A stretch of DNA of 64,000 nt, taken from assembly GCF_032854445.1 (NCBI RefSeq), contig NC_088304.1, positions 13,963,704-14,027,703 of the forward strand, in the 5' to 3' direction. A program made the position numbers and the translations under genes. The notes beneath the pieces were generated by a model. It ran no database searches. It had not been told where the DNA came from and saw nothing but the letters and a program-made list of their open reading frames with translations. Source of the DNA: Liolophura sinensis (Eukaryota > Mollusca > Polyplacophora > Chitonida > Chitonidae). Shown here piece after piece: positions 35,469-46,280 of the stretch; the stretch's first letter is position 1, and every line of letters starts with the position of its first letter.

Positions 35469-37251
35469 AAAAGAAATCAACAATATCTGTATTCGATCCA
35501 TAAGAAAGGACATCGAGAACAGATCGAGCTTCTCCAGTTAAACTATGAAATCTCTTTCTTTATTTTAATATGAATTAAAGGACTACCTCCTGAATATCAT
35601 GAATACCAGAGCGTTGTAACGACCAAATAAACCGTATTTTATATCATCAGCCAGCCTTGTTTCTTGTCATAACTGTAAAATTTACCTCATAACTTTCCCG
35701 TGTCAGTGACATAACAACAGTAATGTACGATTTCAACAGTCCACTCGTTTTGACAAAAAGTCCGAAATTGGATTGATCACCTGAGGATTTATTGACAAGC
35801 TTAACCAATGAAGAAGTACAACTGCCTGCCGGACTACTTATATGGCGATTTCTGTTGCGCTGAAAAAAAAGCCAGGCTAGAGATCACTTACTACACTGTG
35901 AAAGTGTTTTTTTTTGTCTTTGGCCCAGAGTATAGGCATAGGCAAATATTAGCAAAGGTTGTTTAAAGAGAGGGAATGGCTTGACATTGTAAAGCAACGT
36001 ACCGGTACTCACAAACAGAAGCTCACCCGTCAACAATGTCAACAACACTCAGTATCACATTGTTATGTCTCGAAATTAAACTTGTTGATTCAACGTCACT
36101 TCTACCATCACACGAAAAGTCCAAAACGGAACCAAAATCAAGCCTTTTGAAATATCGTAGAAACTGTTTTATTTCATCCTCCAAGTTCCATAACGGTTAG
36201 TAAAACCAGCAAATAAATTTTGATTTTGAATTTTGAATTTTAAATTTGAATATTTCACTCAGCATGATTTCGAAATCACCGCTCCTCGCGCCCTGCAAGT
36301 CATCGCGTGGCGTCAGCTGTTGCAGGGATATGATCTAGATTTAGGTCACAATTTTGGAGCCCACTGTTTCGAGCAGTTATTGAGCAGTTATGAACGCTGA
36401 TATTTTCGGAAAAAAAGTTTCATCATCTTGTCGCACACTGATGGACTGTGTGTTATATTTTCTGTTCACAGAAATCACTGATTTCCTCAATGTTTTCTGG
36501 AGCTTCTGGAGCTATTAATTAAAATGTGTGATTCGGCCCTAAATGTTTAACATATATATCAATACGCATCTCTTTACATACTCGTGAAAACAAACAAACG
36601 TTGCCTTCTCTTCCAACCACCTAAAACTGTTCAAAATAAATTATAAAAGATAAGTAGGATATGCAATTCGTGACCCATTATGTCAAATGTATTAAACTCG
36701 TGAGGTAATTTTCATTCAAAATATTGATATAACTGGTCACTCACTGTGTATCCTCCCAGTATACACCTATCTAGATCCGTTTTTAGATGTATACGGCCAT
36801 GAATGTACATATTTACACTCATAAGGATAAAAAAAAAAAGCCCACCCTGTCTTTATCCCACCCCACAGTCACTCATCTGTCACTCAACAGTTATCTTCAT
36901 TATTATTATACCTCATAGGGTAATTCTCGGTTTCCACTCGTCGAGAGACGGTCACATAATATTCCACGAAACATGATGTAGAACTATCACGCGCGCCAAG
37001 AAATGAAACGTCACGGTCACAAAGTGTTATCCCACGTTCAGGTAATATCCAACGATCTCGTGCGTTTATTCCACAACAGTTATCTCCCTTTGAAAGCTCT
37101 CTGGCGTCTGCTTGTTCGTAAGTAAACAACCGGACGGTGGTTATAGTTCCCTTATCGACATAAAAATTCGACAGTTTAAAGTACAACTCGAAAAGGTAAT
37201 GTTTTTCAGTAATAATAAATTCAGTTTTTTTAATAAAACATATGGTACAAA

Positions 37252-37351
37252 CTGTGGGGTGGGACATCAGGTATTGTCAACTCTCGACAAGTTACATTCA
37301 ACTCGGACTTCTCCCTCGTTGAATATCAATACCTGATGTACCACCCCACAG
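37252..37351 (+). mobile_element. 100-bp foldback element or strong hairpin
   Basis: The 25-bp arm starting CTGTGGGGTGGGACATCAGG (37252-37276) is mirrored at 37327-37351 with a single mismatch. The loop is 50 bp and itself has weaker complementarity. It lies in the long intron of the P450 pseudogene. Confidence 0.7.
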
Positions 37352-37836
37352 CATGCACTATCTGTATATTGTGTTTTAATGTATAATATGTATCCTGATT
37401 GATTATGGCTGGTGAATGCACAATATGACAAACAACCCATCTGTTGTGACCTTGAATGTAACAAAACATAGGCCTGTGTTGTTAAATGACCTTCACGTGA
37501 TAACCGGCAAAGGACCACTATGTATGAATTGCAATGCATCTTGTCGCCAATGTCTACACATTCTTAAGGGCATAAGATCTCGCTGAACGTGAACGTAAAC
37601 GGTGAGAAGACGTTAATGCCAATTGAGGCGTCAGACAAAACTATCCCCAAAACTGTTTTCTTCTTTATATTTAGAATTCTGCAGTACCGTATGAAGCATG
37701 TAAAATAGGGTAACATACGATGGTCTTTTTGGACCATGTCGAGGTGATGTGACGTCATATTACTTCATGTCTTTCTTGATTTAGTCCACAAAAGATGGCT
37801 GAATTTTCTGATCACCTCAGAAAATCTTGATATTCC

Positions 37837-37995
37837 TAAGGAGGATCATCCTAATAGGTTTTAATGGATAAGGAGGATCATCCTAATAGGTTTTAATGGA
37901 TAAGGAGGATCATCCTAATAGGTTTTAATGGATAAGGAGGATCATCCTAATAGGTTTTAATGGATAAGGAGGATCATCCTAATAGGTTTCAATAG
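37837..37995 (+). repeat. 32-bp tandem repeat with internal palindrome, five units
   Basis: Units start TAAGGAGGATCATCCTAATA at 37837, 37869, 37901, 37933 and 37965 and are almost identical. Each contains AGGATCATCCT, two 5-bp arms around one base. It lies in the P450 pseudogene intron. Confidence 0.92.
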
Positions 37996-38804
37996 ATTTC
38001 CACGCGGTCAAATATGTAAAAACTACGCTCTGGAAAGCTCACTTTAAAAATATTTACTTTTCTTTAAAAAGTATTACCATTTCTTGGTAATACAAAATTA
38101 TGTAAAATAATAAACTGAAGTTTTTGCTGGACACATTTTTTCATTTTTTTTTTACTTTATGGACACTTTGACGCATCTTTTTTGCAAAGTTCCTTGCTTG
38201 TTTCTTTGCTTAATGAAATCAGTGAAACGAATCAATGAAATTACAAAGTTCTTCTCAAATGTGACAAACAGCTGTATAAATGGCGGTTGGTCGGTGAAAT
38301 TTTTGACATCCTGTCTTATGACGTGAACCGTTCAGATAATCAGGGACCTTTATGAGTGCAAGACGATATACTATACTGGTACTCTTTTAGAGAAATACCG
38401 CAGCCATTTCCAATTTGTCTGTTTTCTGATACTTTCTTAGGGCTGACCGATGATGAGAAAATGGCGCCGGCCGTCATCTTCCTACTGGCTGGATACAAAA
38501 CCACTTCCTCTCTCATGTCCTTCCTGTCTTACGACATTGTTGTATACAGTGAGTGTCAGGACAAACTCATTTAGGAAATCGACCATACTTTGAAAGGGGT
38601 AAGAGTTTGCGATTTGATGTATTTATTTACTCAGTACTTAAATATTTATAATAATATAAAAGACTATACAGTGTAGAGAGTAAGTTCAGAACGATGACGA
38701 CAATGTGATAGTTGGCAAACGGTCAGACGTATTACCGGTGAAATGTGATAATCAACATTCTTCTCAACACTATTGACAGTGGTTTCCTTTAAAACGATGG
38801 AATG

Positions 38805-38885
38805 AATGAGTGAATGATTTAATGATTAGGGTTTAACGCCATTCGGGCAGTATTTCAGTCATATGGTGACAAAGGTATGAGGGTA
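38805..38885 (-). repeat. SINE family B, tail fragment
   Basis: AGGGTTTAACGCCATTCGGG and TTTCAGTCATATGGTGAC. Confidence 0.6.
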
Positions 38886-39055
38886 ATAAGAAAGATTTAT
38901 TTCTTTCATAGTGTGAGTATAATAAGTTCCAAACCCAGAACAAAAACGAAAAAAGACACCTTCAAAAGCAGCTAATACAGAACTCCCTTTTCATAAACCA
39001 TATGAAATATAGTTCTTACACAATATCCTAATATGTTTAAAAGATTTCTTTTCAG

Positions 39056-39135
39056 TGTGTACCCGCACGTGGGAATGCCTCTCGGCAACCTGTGGACGAT
39101 GTGCAGGAAACCCAGCGATTGTATCCCACCGTCAC
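39056..39135 (+). repeat. SINE family A, internal fragment, diverged
   Basis: CACGTGGGAATGCCTCTCGG and CAACCTGTGGACGATG resemble the body. Confidence 0.55.
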
Positions 39136-39604
39136 CGGGTAAACCTACAAGCAGGAATAATTAGATTATTTGAAAATATAACCTGGTATTGTTTTAGACA
39201 TTGTGCTAGATATCTTAACTAGAAGACAACTAAGTATGCAAACTCTCACCTATGCTAAATTTACAAATTACACCGGGACGGCATCTGCATTTATGTCTTA
39301 TCTCGCAATGATGAGGAATCGTGTTTCAAAGATTCGGATTTAGATCTCAGCTACAAACATTTAATTAACTCGTGGCTGCCTAGGCGTGCCGTCCATATAT
39401 CCAAATCCCTCCGTTACTTTTGGCGTAAAGTCACTGACAGTCAGACAGACACACAGACAGACAGACACATGCCTGCAGTAAAAGCTTCTTTAGGGGAGGT
39501 AATGATCTTTTACTAGAAACGGACTAGCTGTATACATTGCTTAGTGAGTAACACTGTCGGCAATTAACAGTCAGAATAGCATACATTGTACCTCTGTCTT
39601 ATAC

Positions 39605-39930
39605 TTTAGGCCTGGCATGGCCTTAGGCTGTACCTTCGGTATGGCATGGCCTCATGGTATTCCTTAGATTTGGCATGACGTTAGATTATACCTTTGGTAT
39701 GGCATGGCCTCATGGTATACCTTAGGCCTGGCATGGCCTTAGGCTGTACCTTTGGTATGGCATGGCCTCATGGTATATCTTAGGTTTGGCATGGCCTTAG
39801 GCTGTACCTTGGGTATGGCATGGCATCATGGTATACCTTATGTCTGGCATAACTTGGGTATGGGATGATCTTAGGTTATACAATAGATCTGCCATGCCCT
39901 TATGTTATACCTCAGGCATACCCTGTGTCC
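39605..39930 (+). repeat. 58-bp tandem repeat built from two 29-bp halves
   Basis: Alternating halves GGCATGGCCTTAGGCTGTAC and GGCATGGCCTCATGGTATAC repeat from 39605, degrading after about 39850. The two half types keep their order, so the working unit is a dimer. Confidence 0.8.
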
Positions 39931-40358
39931 ATGTTTATGGAAGGTCTTAAGACTAAAGTGAAACACCCACAGCTACAGTTAAAATGGCATGATGGTGGAA
40001 GTCTAACATGTGTTCACTGATTCTTTAGTTTGGATCATTGTACCAACCACAATTTGAGTTCTTTCTTGTTCGAAGATTGGCATTTTAAGCACTTGATATT
40101 CAGGACTGCAGTCTTAAGTTACTTGATAAGTACGAGCCCTGGACCCATATTTATCAAACGTCTTAAGACGTAAGTCAAAAAATCAATCATAGCTGCAGTT
40201 AAATGTTTTGCTGTAGGAAATTTTAAAACTCGTACACAGATTGTATACTGTTGACCAGCGTGCTAATCACGATTTGACTTATTACCTATTTTGAGTTGTC
40301 TTTTTGAGTACTTACAATGTGTGATTTAAGTCTTAAGTTGCTTGACAAATACGAGCTC
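39925..40358 (+). repeat. Direct duplication of about 210 bp with CTTAAGAC/GTCTTAAG ends
   Basis: Copy 1 (39925-40138) and copy 2 (40138-40358) align across their length. Each begins near a phrase like CGTCTTAAGAC and ends near GTCTTAAGTTRCTTGA. The inverted ends suggest a mobile element inserted twice or tandemly duplicated. Confidence 0.55.
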
Positions 40359-40399
40359 ATTTATTACGGAATTGTCATTCAGAGGGCTTCAGTACTGCT

Positions 40400-41254
40400 A
40401 GATCCTGACGATATATTTGGCAGGGATGTGGGTCGGACATCCGGGTAGGAAGGGCTTAATATCACAGTTCACATCATACACCGATCATACAGCCAAGATG
40501 GGTGTACCATTCGTGTGTGATGGGCGTAGGATCCGCGTATGATGGGCGTAAGATCCAACCATCAACCGCTTAGGGTTTTGCTACATACACTAACATTTTG
40601 ACATTATCTCAACTAACATTCAGCAAATGACACTTTGATCGACACTAAACTTGTTATAGAGCATTCACAGATGATCTTGTTTCGGCGTGATTACTCGCAC
40701 ATAATCATAATATTACGCTGATCGAGTTTTGACTGTTTTGTTTATAATCATAACAGAAATTATATATGGTGATTTAGGCACCGAGAATGGCTAATTTGTA
40801 ATGTTAGTACAGCTTTTGGCGAGAACTTACCTCATCGCTTGCCCTTGAATCGGTTGCCCAGTTTCCGGTGAAACTAATAACTTCGTCGAGAAACTGGAAG
40901 GCGGAACTCTAAAGTAATAAATTGGGCTAGCTCACCCTTTTACTGGCTTGAATGAGTGAGAGTTAGGCAAATGATAAACCATTCACTAATACTTCTCACG
41001 TCACCACGCCTGCCATACCAGGTAAACTAACTTACAGCTCGCATGTGGGCAAAAGCTGAAGACAGTCTAAACAGTCTAAACAAAACTACATGTACCGGTT
41101 GATCAGGACCCGCATAAGATGCGACCAGGATGGTGACAACGTCCGAAAATGGGCCGCCCATCATGGGCGTATGATCCACGTGGGATCCGCCCCACATCCG
41201 ATCAAGATGTGCGTAGGATGGGCGGATGATACGCATTGAGTATATCGTTAGGAT
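40400..41254. mobile_element. Possible 0.85-kb transposon with imperfect terminal inverted repeats
   Basis: The left end ATCCTGACGATATATT and the right end AGTATATCGTTAGGAT are inverted with about 14 of 16 matches. Both subterminal regions carry clusters of a GATGGGCGTAKGATCC-like motif (40495-40560 and 41150-41235). No transposase frame is seen inside. It occupies the place in the P450 locus where the K-helix exon is missing. Confidence 0.45.
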
Positions 41255-41607
41255 GGGACAACATATTATTATAACTATACGTGTAGCTGTACAGCTAGAC
41301 TACTATTTAAGGTGTCCCAGGTGAGAGAAAACATTTGGACTGGAGAGACTTACGATTTACCGTTGTTGTGTTTCAGGCTTCACCAAGTGGCCAAATCTTC
41401 CACAATCATTAACGGTCATTACATCCATAAAGGCATGGCAGAGAAGCTGCTCGGGTACATTTTAAAGCAAGACCCTCAGTACTGGCCCGACCCAGAGACA
41501 TTTAATCCTGAGCGGTGCGCGCAGTAAAACTAGCCCTGCCTGTTTGGTGGCTTGTTTCCCATTCACAGTGCAATTTTATATTGTGTTCTCTCAGTATTAA
41601 ATAACTC

Positions 41608-41853
41608 AACAATTAGGGTAAATATTTGTTATCAATTGTGGCTTCATATCCACCAGATTTCCACATTTTAGAGCAATAATTTATGAGCTGTGACAGCGCG
41701 AAAACAGTGTGTGGGTAATCACAGTTCACGCTCTTCGAGATTACCGGCCAATCTGTTTTCACGCTACTGTAGCTCCTCGATTATTGCTCTGAAATGTGAA
41801 AATCTGATGGATATTGAAGCCACAATTGATAATGAATACTTACCCTAATTGTT
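41608..41853 (+). mobile_element. Foldback MITE with about 70-bp inverted arms
   Basis: The left arm from AACAATTAGGGTAA runs to about 41685. It is mirrored by the right arm from ATTATTGCTCTGAAATG to CCCTAATTGTT (about 41781-41853) with only a few mismatches. The unpaired middle is about 95 bp. It sits in the intron between two P450 pseudogene exons and has no coding capacity. Target-site duplication is unclear. Confidence 0.85.
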
Positions 41854-42128
41854 CTATGTTTGTGTATCCGACAAGAAAAGGGACATGTTGCATTCACGTT
41901 GTGTTCACATTGTAATCACGTTGTGATCGTAATCCACAGATTTACGCCAAAAGAGAAGGCCAAGAGGAACCCTTACGTGTACTTTCCGTTTGGCCTGGGG
42001 CCCAGGAACTGTGTCGGCATGAGGCTGGCTCTTTTGAAGACCAAACTCTCTATCGTCTCAATTTTTACAAAAATTCCGTCTGGTTCCAGAAACACAGGTT
42101 AGCCAAAACAACAAGTGTAACGGAGTGT

Positions 42129-42280
42129 TTTATTTATTTATGTATTTGATTGGCGTTTTACATCATAATCAGAAAATTTCACTTATACGACGGCGGCCAG
42201 CATTATGGTGATAGGAATTAGGTAGAGCCTGGGGGAAACCCAAAACCATCCGTAACTTCCTCGCAAACCTTTTCTCTCTG
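42129..42280 (-). repeat. SINE family A, head missing
   Basis: Starts 32 bp after the P450 haem-loop exon. Confidence 0.85.
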
Positions 42281-42636
42281 GAGGTGAAAACAGTGTGATA
42301 GTTGGCAAACTGCCAAGCGTAACAGGTTTCTTGTCGTTTTACATGAGTCAGTGTTTTAGTGTAACAGTTCATGTGAATGCAAGGTAAATCATAACACCTA
42401 GCATCATGGTTTAAGCAGAATTAGTTGAAGAAAATGCAGTAATGTTAATCAAAATTTACTGCACGTTACGGGCCAAGAATTACTAAAATGCTTCGTTGAC
42501 ATCACACGAAGTCATAATAAGCCCATTGAAGGGTAGCAACCTAAGCTATGATCCTATGTATTTTTAGCAATTTGTGAAAGCTTTTGTTTCGGACAACTGG
42601 TTTTTCAAGGCTTTGTTTATGAATGTGTATCAAGAC

Positions 42637-42661
42637 GCCTACGTGTAAATTACACGTAGGC
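42637..42661 (+). other. 25-bp perfect palindrome
   Basis: Two 12-base arms, GCCTACGTGTAA and TTACACGTAGGC, flank a single A, 37 bp upstream of the last P450 pseudogene exon. It contains two E-box/CRE-like ACGTG cores. Confidence 0.6.
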
Positions 42662-43472
42662 TGATTACATTAATGTCTTAACCATCCTATCGTTTCAGGT
42701 CCCCATCAAATTCAGAGCCGTGGATCACTTAGAGGCTGAAAACGGAATCTGGGTCAAGGTGGAAACACGTGACCATTAACATCCGGGCACCCAGCGTTTG
42801 GCGCTGAAGGAAACCATAATAACCGAATGTTTATATAATTTAAAAAAAAATGATTAACAAGCCATGTTCACGAGGACATTCAAGAATCATGACATGAGTT
42901 ACATGAGATGAATCATTTACCTATCAAGGTTGTGGAATACGTGCATGTATCCAGTTCATGCATTCACCCGAACGAATTTCCTGTAACCTCAGTTTTCACC
43001 TGTACGTGTACCAGTAGCCTAGACTTAATATACGATTATATATCCTTGGTGACGGCAATACAGACTTCCGTGAACCCGTGATAAATAAATGTTGACCAAG
43101 AACAAAGACTGTGTTGAAGGAAAGTTATGGATCGAAAGACGCAGAATGTATGATGTCATTTTGTGACGTATTTAGCGGGCGACGTATTTAAACCTATAGC
43201 GGGCGAATTGAGGTATTTAGCTAAAGACAATTCTTTATGTACAACTGGGAGTTGAGAGTGAAATGTGGCTACGTTTAAATTAAACCAAAGTGTAGAGATA
43301 TCTGAGATATAGAGCAAGGTTGATTGTTTAACCACACGAAGATTTCATAGTCGTCAATCGTGTCTCTGACTTGGCGTTTAGACTACATTGCATATAGTGT
43401 CATATTTGGCGTCTTCCAATTTTGCCTGTTTGCCAATATATTATTTTTAGATTGGTTTGGGTGTTGTCAGAT

Positions 43473-43582
43473 TAATTTATTCATCTATTCATCTAACTAG
43501 TGTTTTTGCACCGCCCTCGATAATATTTCACTTGTACGATGGCGGCCAGCACTATGGTAGGAAGAAACCAGGCAGAGTATGG
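43473..43582 (-). repeat. SINE family A, 3' fragment
   Basis: Diverged tail and start of body. Confidence 0.75.
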
Positions 43583-44374
43583 AGCAACGCTGTCGGATAA
43601 ATGTAATGTTTCGCTCGGGCTCAAAGGACGTTATCGTTCAGCATATCCTACCTACATAAGCCGGTTCCAAGATACACACCACTTTCTGTTGGTAAGCTGC
43701 TGTGCTTTGCGTCTTCCTCTTCTCTTTACGATTTCAGAGAATAACAGAAGAGCACACCACTTAGACCTATATACTAGTAGGTGTGTTAGACCGACGATGG
43801 TGATAGCTCGCTGCATGAAGAATGACTTACACTTTTTTGGTTGTGCTCTTTAGAGTTATACTTAAGACTGTTATTAAGATGCATGGACAATCAAATCCGT
43901 TCTAGGGACATCATCAGGCATGAACACATATGTGCAGTGTTTATGCTAATGGAAGTCGTTTTTGACAATTCGTATTGCTGTGTTTGTGACATTTATATTA
44001 ACAGCACGTTATTGTATACCAGGTACCGTTTGTGATCATTAGGTATCAAGTCGCTTTCATTTAGTGATTAAGTGAAATATTATAGTCAGTGATTTTATAT
44101 CATCGTCGCATCGTTATCATGAGGACTTTAATTTCGAGTACTTTATTCTCTTCAATATTTCAGAAACAAGATGTTCGTTATGATTTCGTGCGTATTTATC
44201 ATTCTTGACAGAGCGCTGCTGGCGTTCTAAGTTTGCTTTCAGGAAAAAAAGGTGACGTATTATTTTGGCATATGTAGACATATCTCATTGGTTATATTCA
44301 GATTACAGATTGTCATTTCGTGCGTGGCACAATGATATTTCTATAGTTATCTTAGGATTTTACGTTCCACTTAA

Positions 44375-44483
44375 TATTTATTTATTTGATTGTTGTTTAA
44401 CGCTGTACTCAAGAATATTTCACTTAAACGACGGCGTCCTGCATTATGGTGGGAGGAAACCGGACAGAGCCCGGGGGGAGTTA
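44375..44483 (-). repeat. SINE family A, 3' half
   Basis: Cut after AGAGCCCGGGGGGAG. Confidence 0.85.
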
Positions 44484-45080
44484 GCAAATCCACTGCATAA
44501 ATATTAGTGAAAAACAATGTGCTCATGTAACATTCAGAACACGTGTAAAGGGGTTAATGTTTGTAGCCGTCTTTATGAATTAAACGGCATTTTTTATTTG
44601 TCATGTGAAAGTTGTATTTTCTGAGAAACAGCTACGCCCACTTCTTTAAATAACAATTATTCCACATTATCGCCGACAATACCAAACATTTCATCTGTTT
44701 CATTGATGTATACGCTGTACTTAACAGTATTTCAGTTACATGTATTCGATGATGTTGAAATAGAGCGTTGGTTCGGCTGAGGCTTTAAGTCAGCAGGTTG
44801 TCACTTGGGTCGATCCGATTTCCAAGCTTCACCCACAGGCCTGACCACGACCATCCGCGCGTTACGGACAAACCTCTCATGCACGTGAATACGGTGTTTA
44901 ACACCAACCAAATAGATAAATAAACAAAATATTTGAAGACGATCTGGTTTGTGGGTGGAAGAAACCACAAATTACTTGGCATAGGAACTATATCTGAAAT
45001 AGAAGGAAAACCTTATTTGTTTAGGGCTGCTGGAAGCATTTAGCCCATCAGCTAGTGAGCTAGGTTCCACAATAACAATA

Positions 45081-45255
45081 TTTATTTTATTTATTTATTT
45101 ATTAATTTTTTTTGGTGTTTTACGCCGTACACTGAAGAGTATTTCAATTATACGACGGTGGCCAGCATTGTGGTGGAAAGAAACCATGCCGATCTCGGGA
45201 GAAATCCACGACCATCCATAGGCTGCTGACAGACCTGTCAGACGTACGACTGGAG
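45081..45255 (-). repeat. SINE family A, head missing
   Basis: Ends at GACGTACGACTGGAGA. Confidence 0.85.
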
Positions 45256-45679
45256 ACAATAAGAATAATCTCTGTCTCAAATTTATACAGGTAAAACACA
45301 AAAGGCATTCTTACAAGGTAAACTGTAAAGGTTTTTGATCTTGAACGGAAGTTCTTCAACGTAAATAAATCGTTATGATTGCGTTGAACATATTTTAGTT
45401 ATTTTGTGTACGTGTATGCAGTTTATTGCGAATGTATGATTCATTCATCTGATCGTCAACAAGGTCAAGGACAACGTTTACGTCAACAAGGTCAAGGAAA
45501 ACATGAATGACGGTGATTATCAATGACGTCACGAAGTTACAAAAAAAGAAAGGAAGACAAGATCATCATCTTCAATGTTATGGGCACCTGCAATACAAAA
45601 CATAAAACAGAAGACAAATAGCTGTGAGATTTTGGGGACAGCTGCAAAAGCAGATAAACAGACATGTTTAAACCCAAAC

Positions 45680-45930
45680 GCTATAACCAAATCTGTCCAA
45701 TTGTCGGTACATTTGCTCAAGATTATACGTCAACAAAAGACACAAACTCCGACAAAATCTGTCCAGTCGTCCAGCTACATTCACTAAAGAATATAAACCG
45801 ACAATTAAAAGACGCAAACACTAACCAAGTATGTTCAAATGTTGGTCCCTTTGTTGAAGACTATAAACCAACAAAAGATACAAACACAAACTAAATCTGG
45901 TCCCATCGTCTGTATATTTGCAGAAGCACA
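45680..45930 (+). repeat. About 68-bp tandem repeat
   Basis: Three to four diverged units with recurring CAAATCTGTCCA and TATAAACCAACAAAAGAYAC phrases. They keep short frames open on the plus strand, but the predicted peptides only echo the repeat. Confidence 0.7.
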
Positions 45931-45939
45931 TCTACACAC

Positions 45940-46280
45940 TAAAACACATCCAGTAAGCATGGCTTAATTTGTGTAAAGTGTATAAACATGTAAACGTATT
46001 TATTATCGTAATTACAAGCATTTGACATTTGCTACGTAAACATGTCGTATGTTTACCACAGTAAACATGTTTACCAATTTGTAGGATTCTTACACTTAAT
46101 ATAAACACAGTTATGTTTACAGGAATACCTTTGATTAATGAAAAATCCACATAAGTGTGGAAAGATCTTTATCATAATAAACACATCTTAGTTTTTCATG
46201 AAAAAATACCAGGACGCGCTCTGAAACCTTTAGAGAAATGTCTTTAAAAACAAAACACTTATTTTTTTAACTGTGCACGG
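45940..46280 (-). repeat. AT-rich dispersed element with ATGTTTAC motifs, copy 2
   Basis: Opposite orientation to 28305-28640. Contains ATAAACATGTAAACG and GTAAACATGTTTACC, self-complementary stretches. Confidence 0.6.

Larger units (their letters stand above)
33455..42779 (+). pseudogene. Cytochrome P450 (CYP3 clan, CYP3A-like) pseudogene
   Basis: Remains of a haem monooxygenase. Surviving exons: 33455-33606, 34198-34321, 35184-35298, 38441-38598, 41377-41514, 41940-42097 and 42699-42779. They read, in order, VDVDAQNKRDELFLTKAKKI; LSPFTIPFFEAMDW; RRKDLLQIMLDNSVD; the I-helix LAGYKTTSS (family AGxET, here Glu to Lys); the segment before the haem loop INGHYIHKGM...DPQYWPDPETFNPER; the haem loop FPFGLGPRNCVGMRLAL with its cysteine; and a normal C-terminus ending at TAA 42779. 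Defects: a 1-base deletion near 34262-34270; an in-frame TAG at 38572-38574 inside QDKLI-stop-EIDHTL; a 1-base insertion in the T run 42062-42066; no K-helix (ExxR) exon between 38598 and 41377, confirmed by a phase mismatch; and no N-terminal exons upstream. Acceptor and donor sites are otherwise good, so decay is moderate. Confidence 0.93.

Noticed and set aside
36884-37267. 127-codon frame on the minus strand
   Set aside because: No domain or splice context recognised, and it runs into the foldback element at 37252; treated as chance.
33455-42779. Treating the P450 locus as a functional gene with unusual splicing
   Set aside because: Phase arithmetic shows a 1-base loss, a 1-base gain, a nonsense codon and a missing exon; no alternative splice set repairs all of them.
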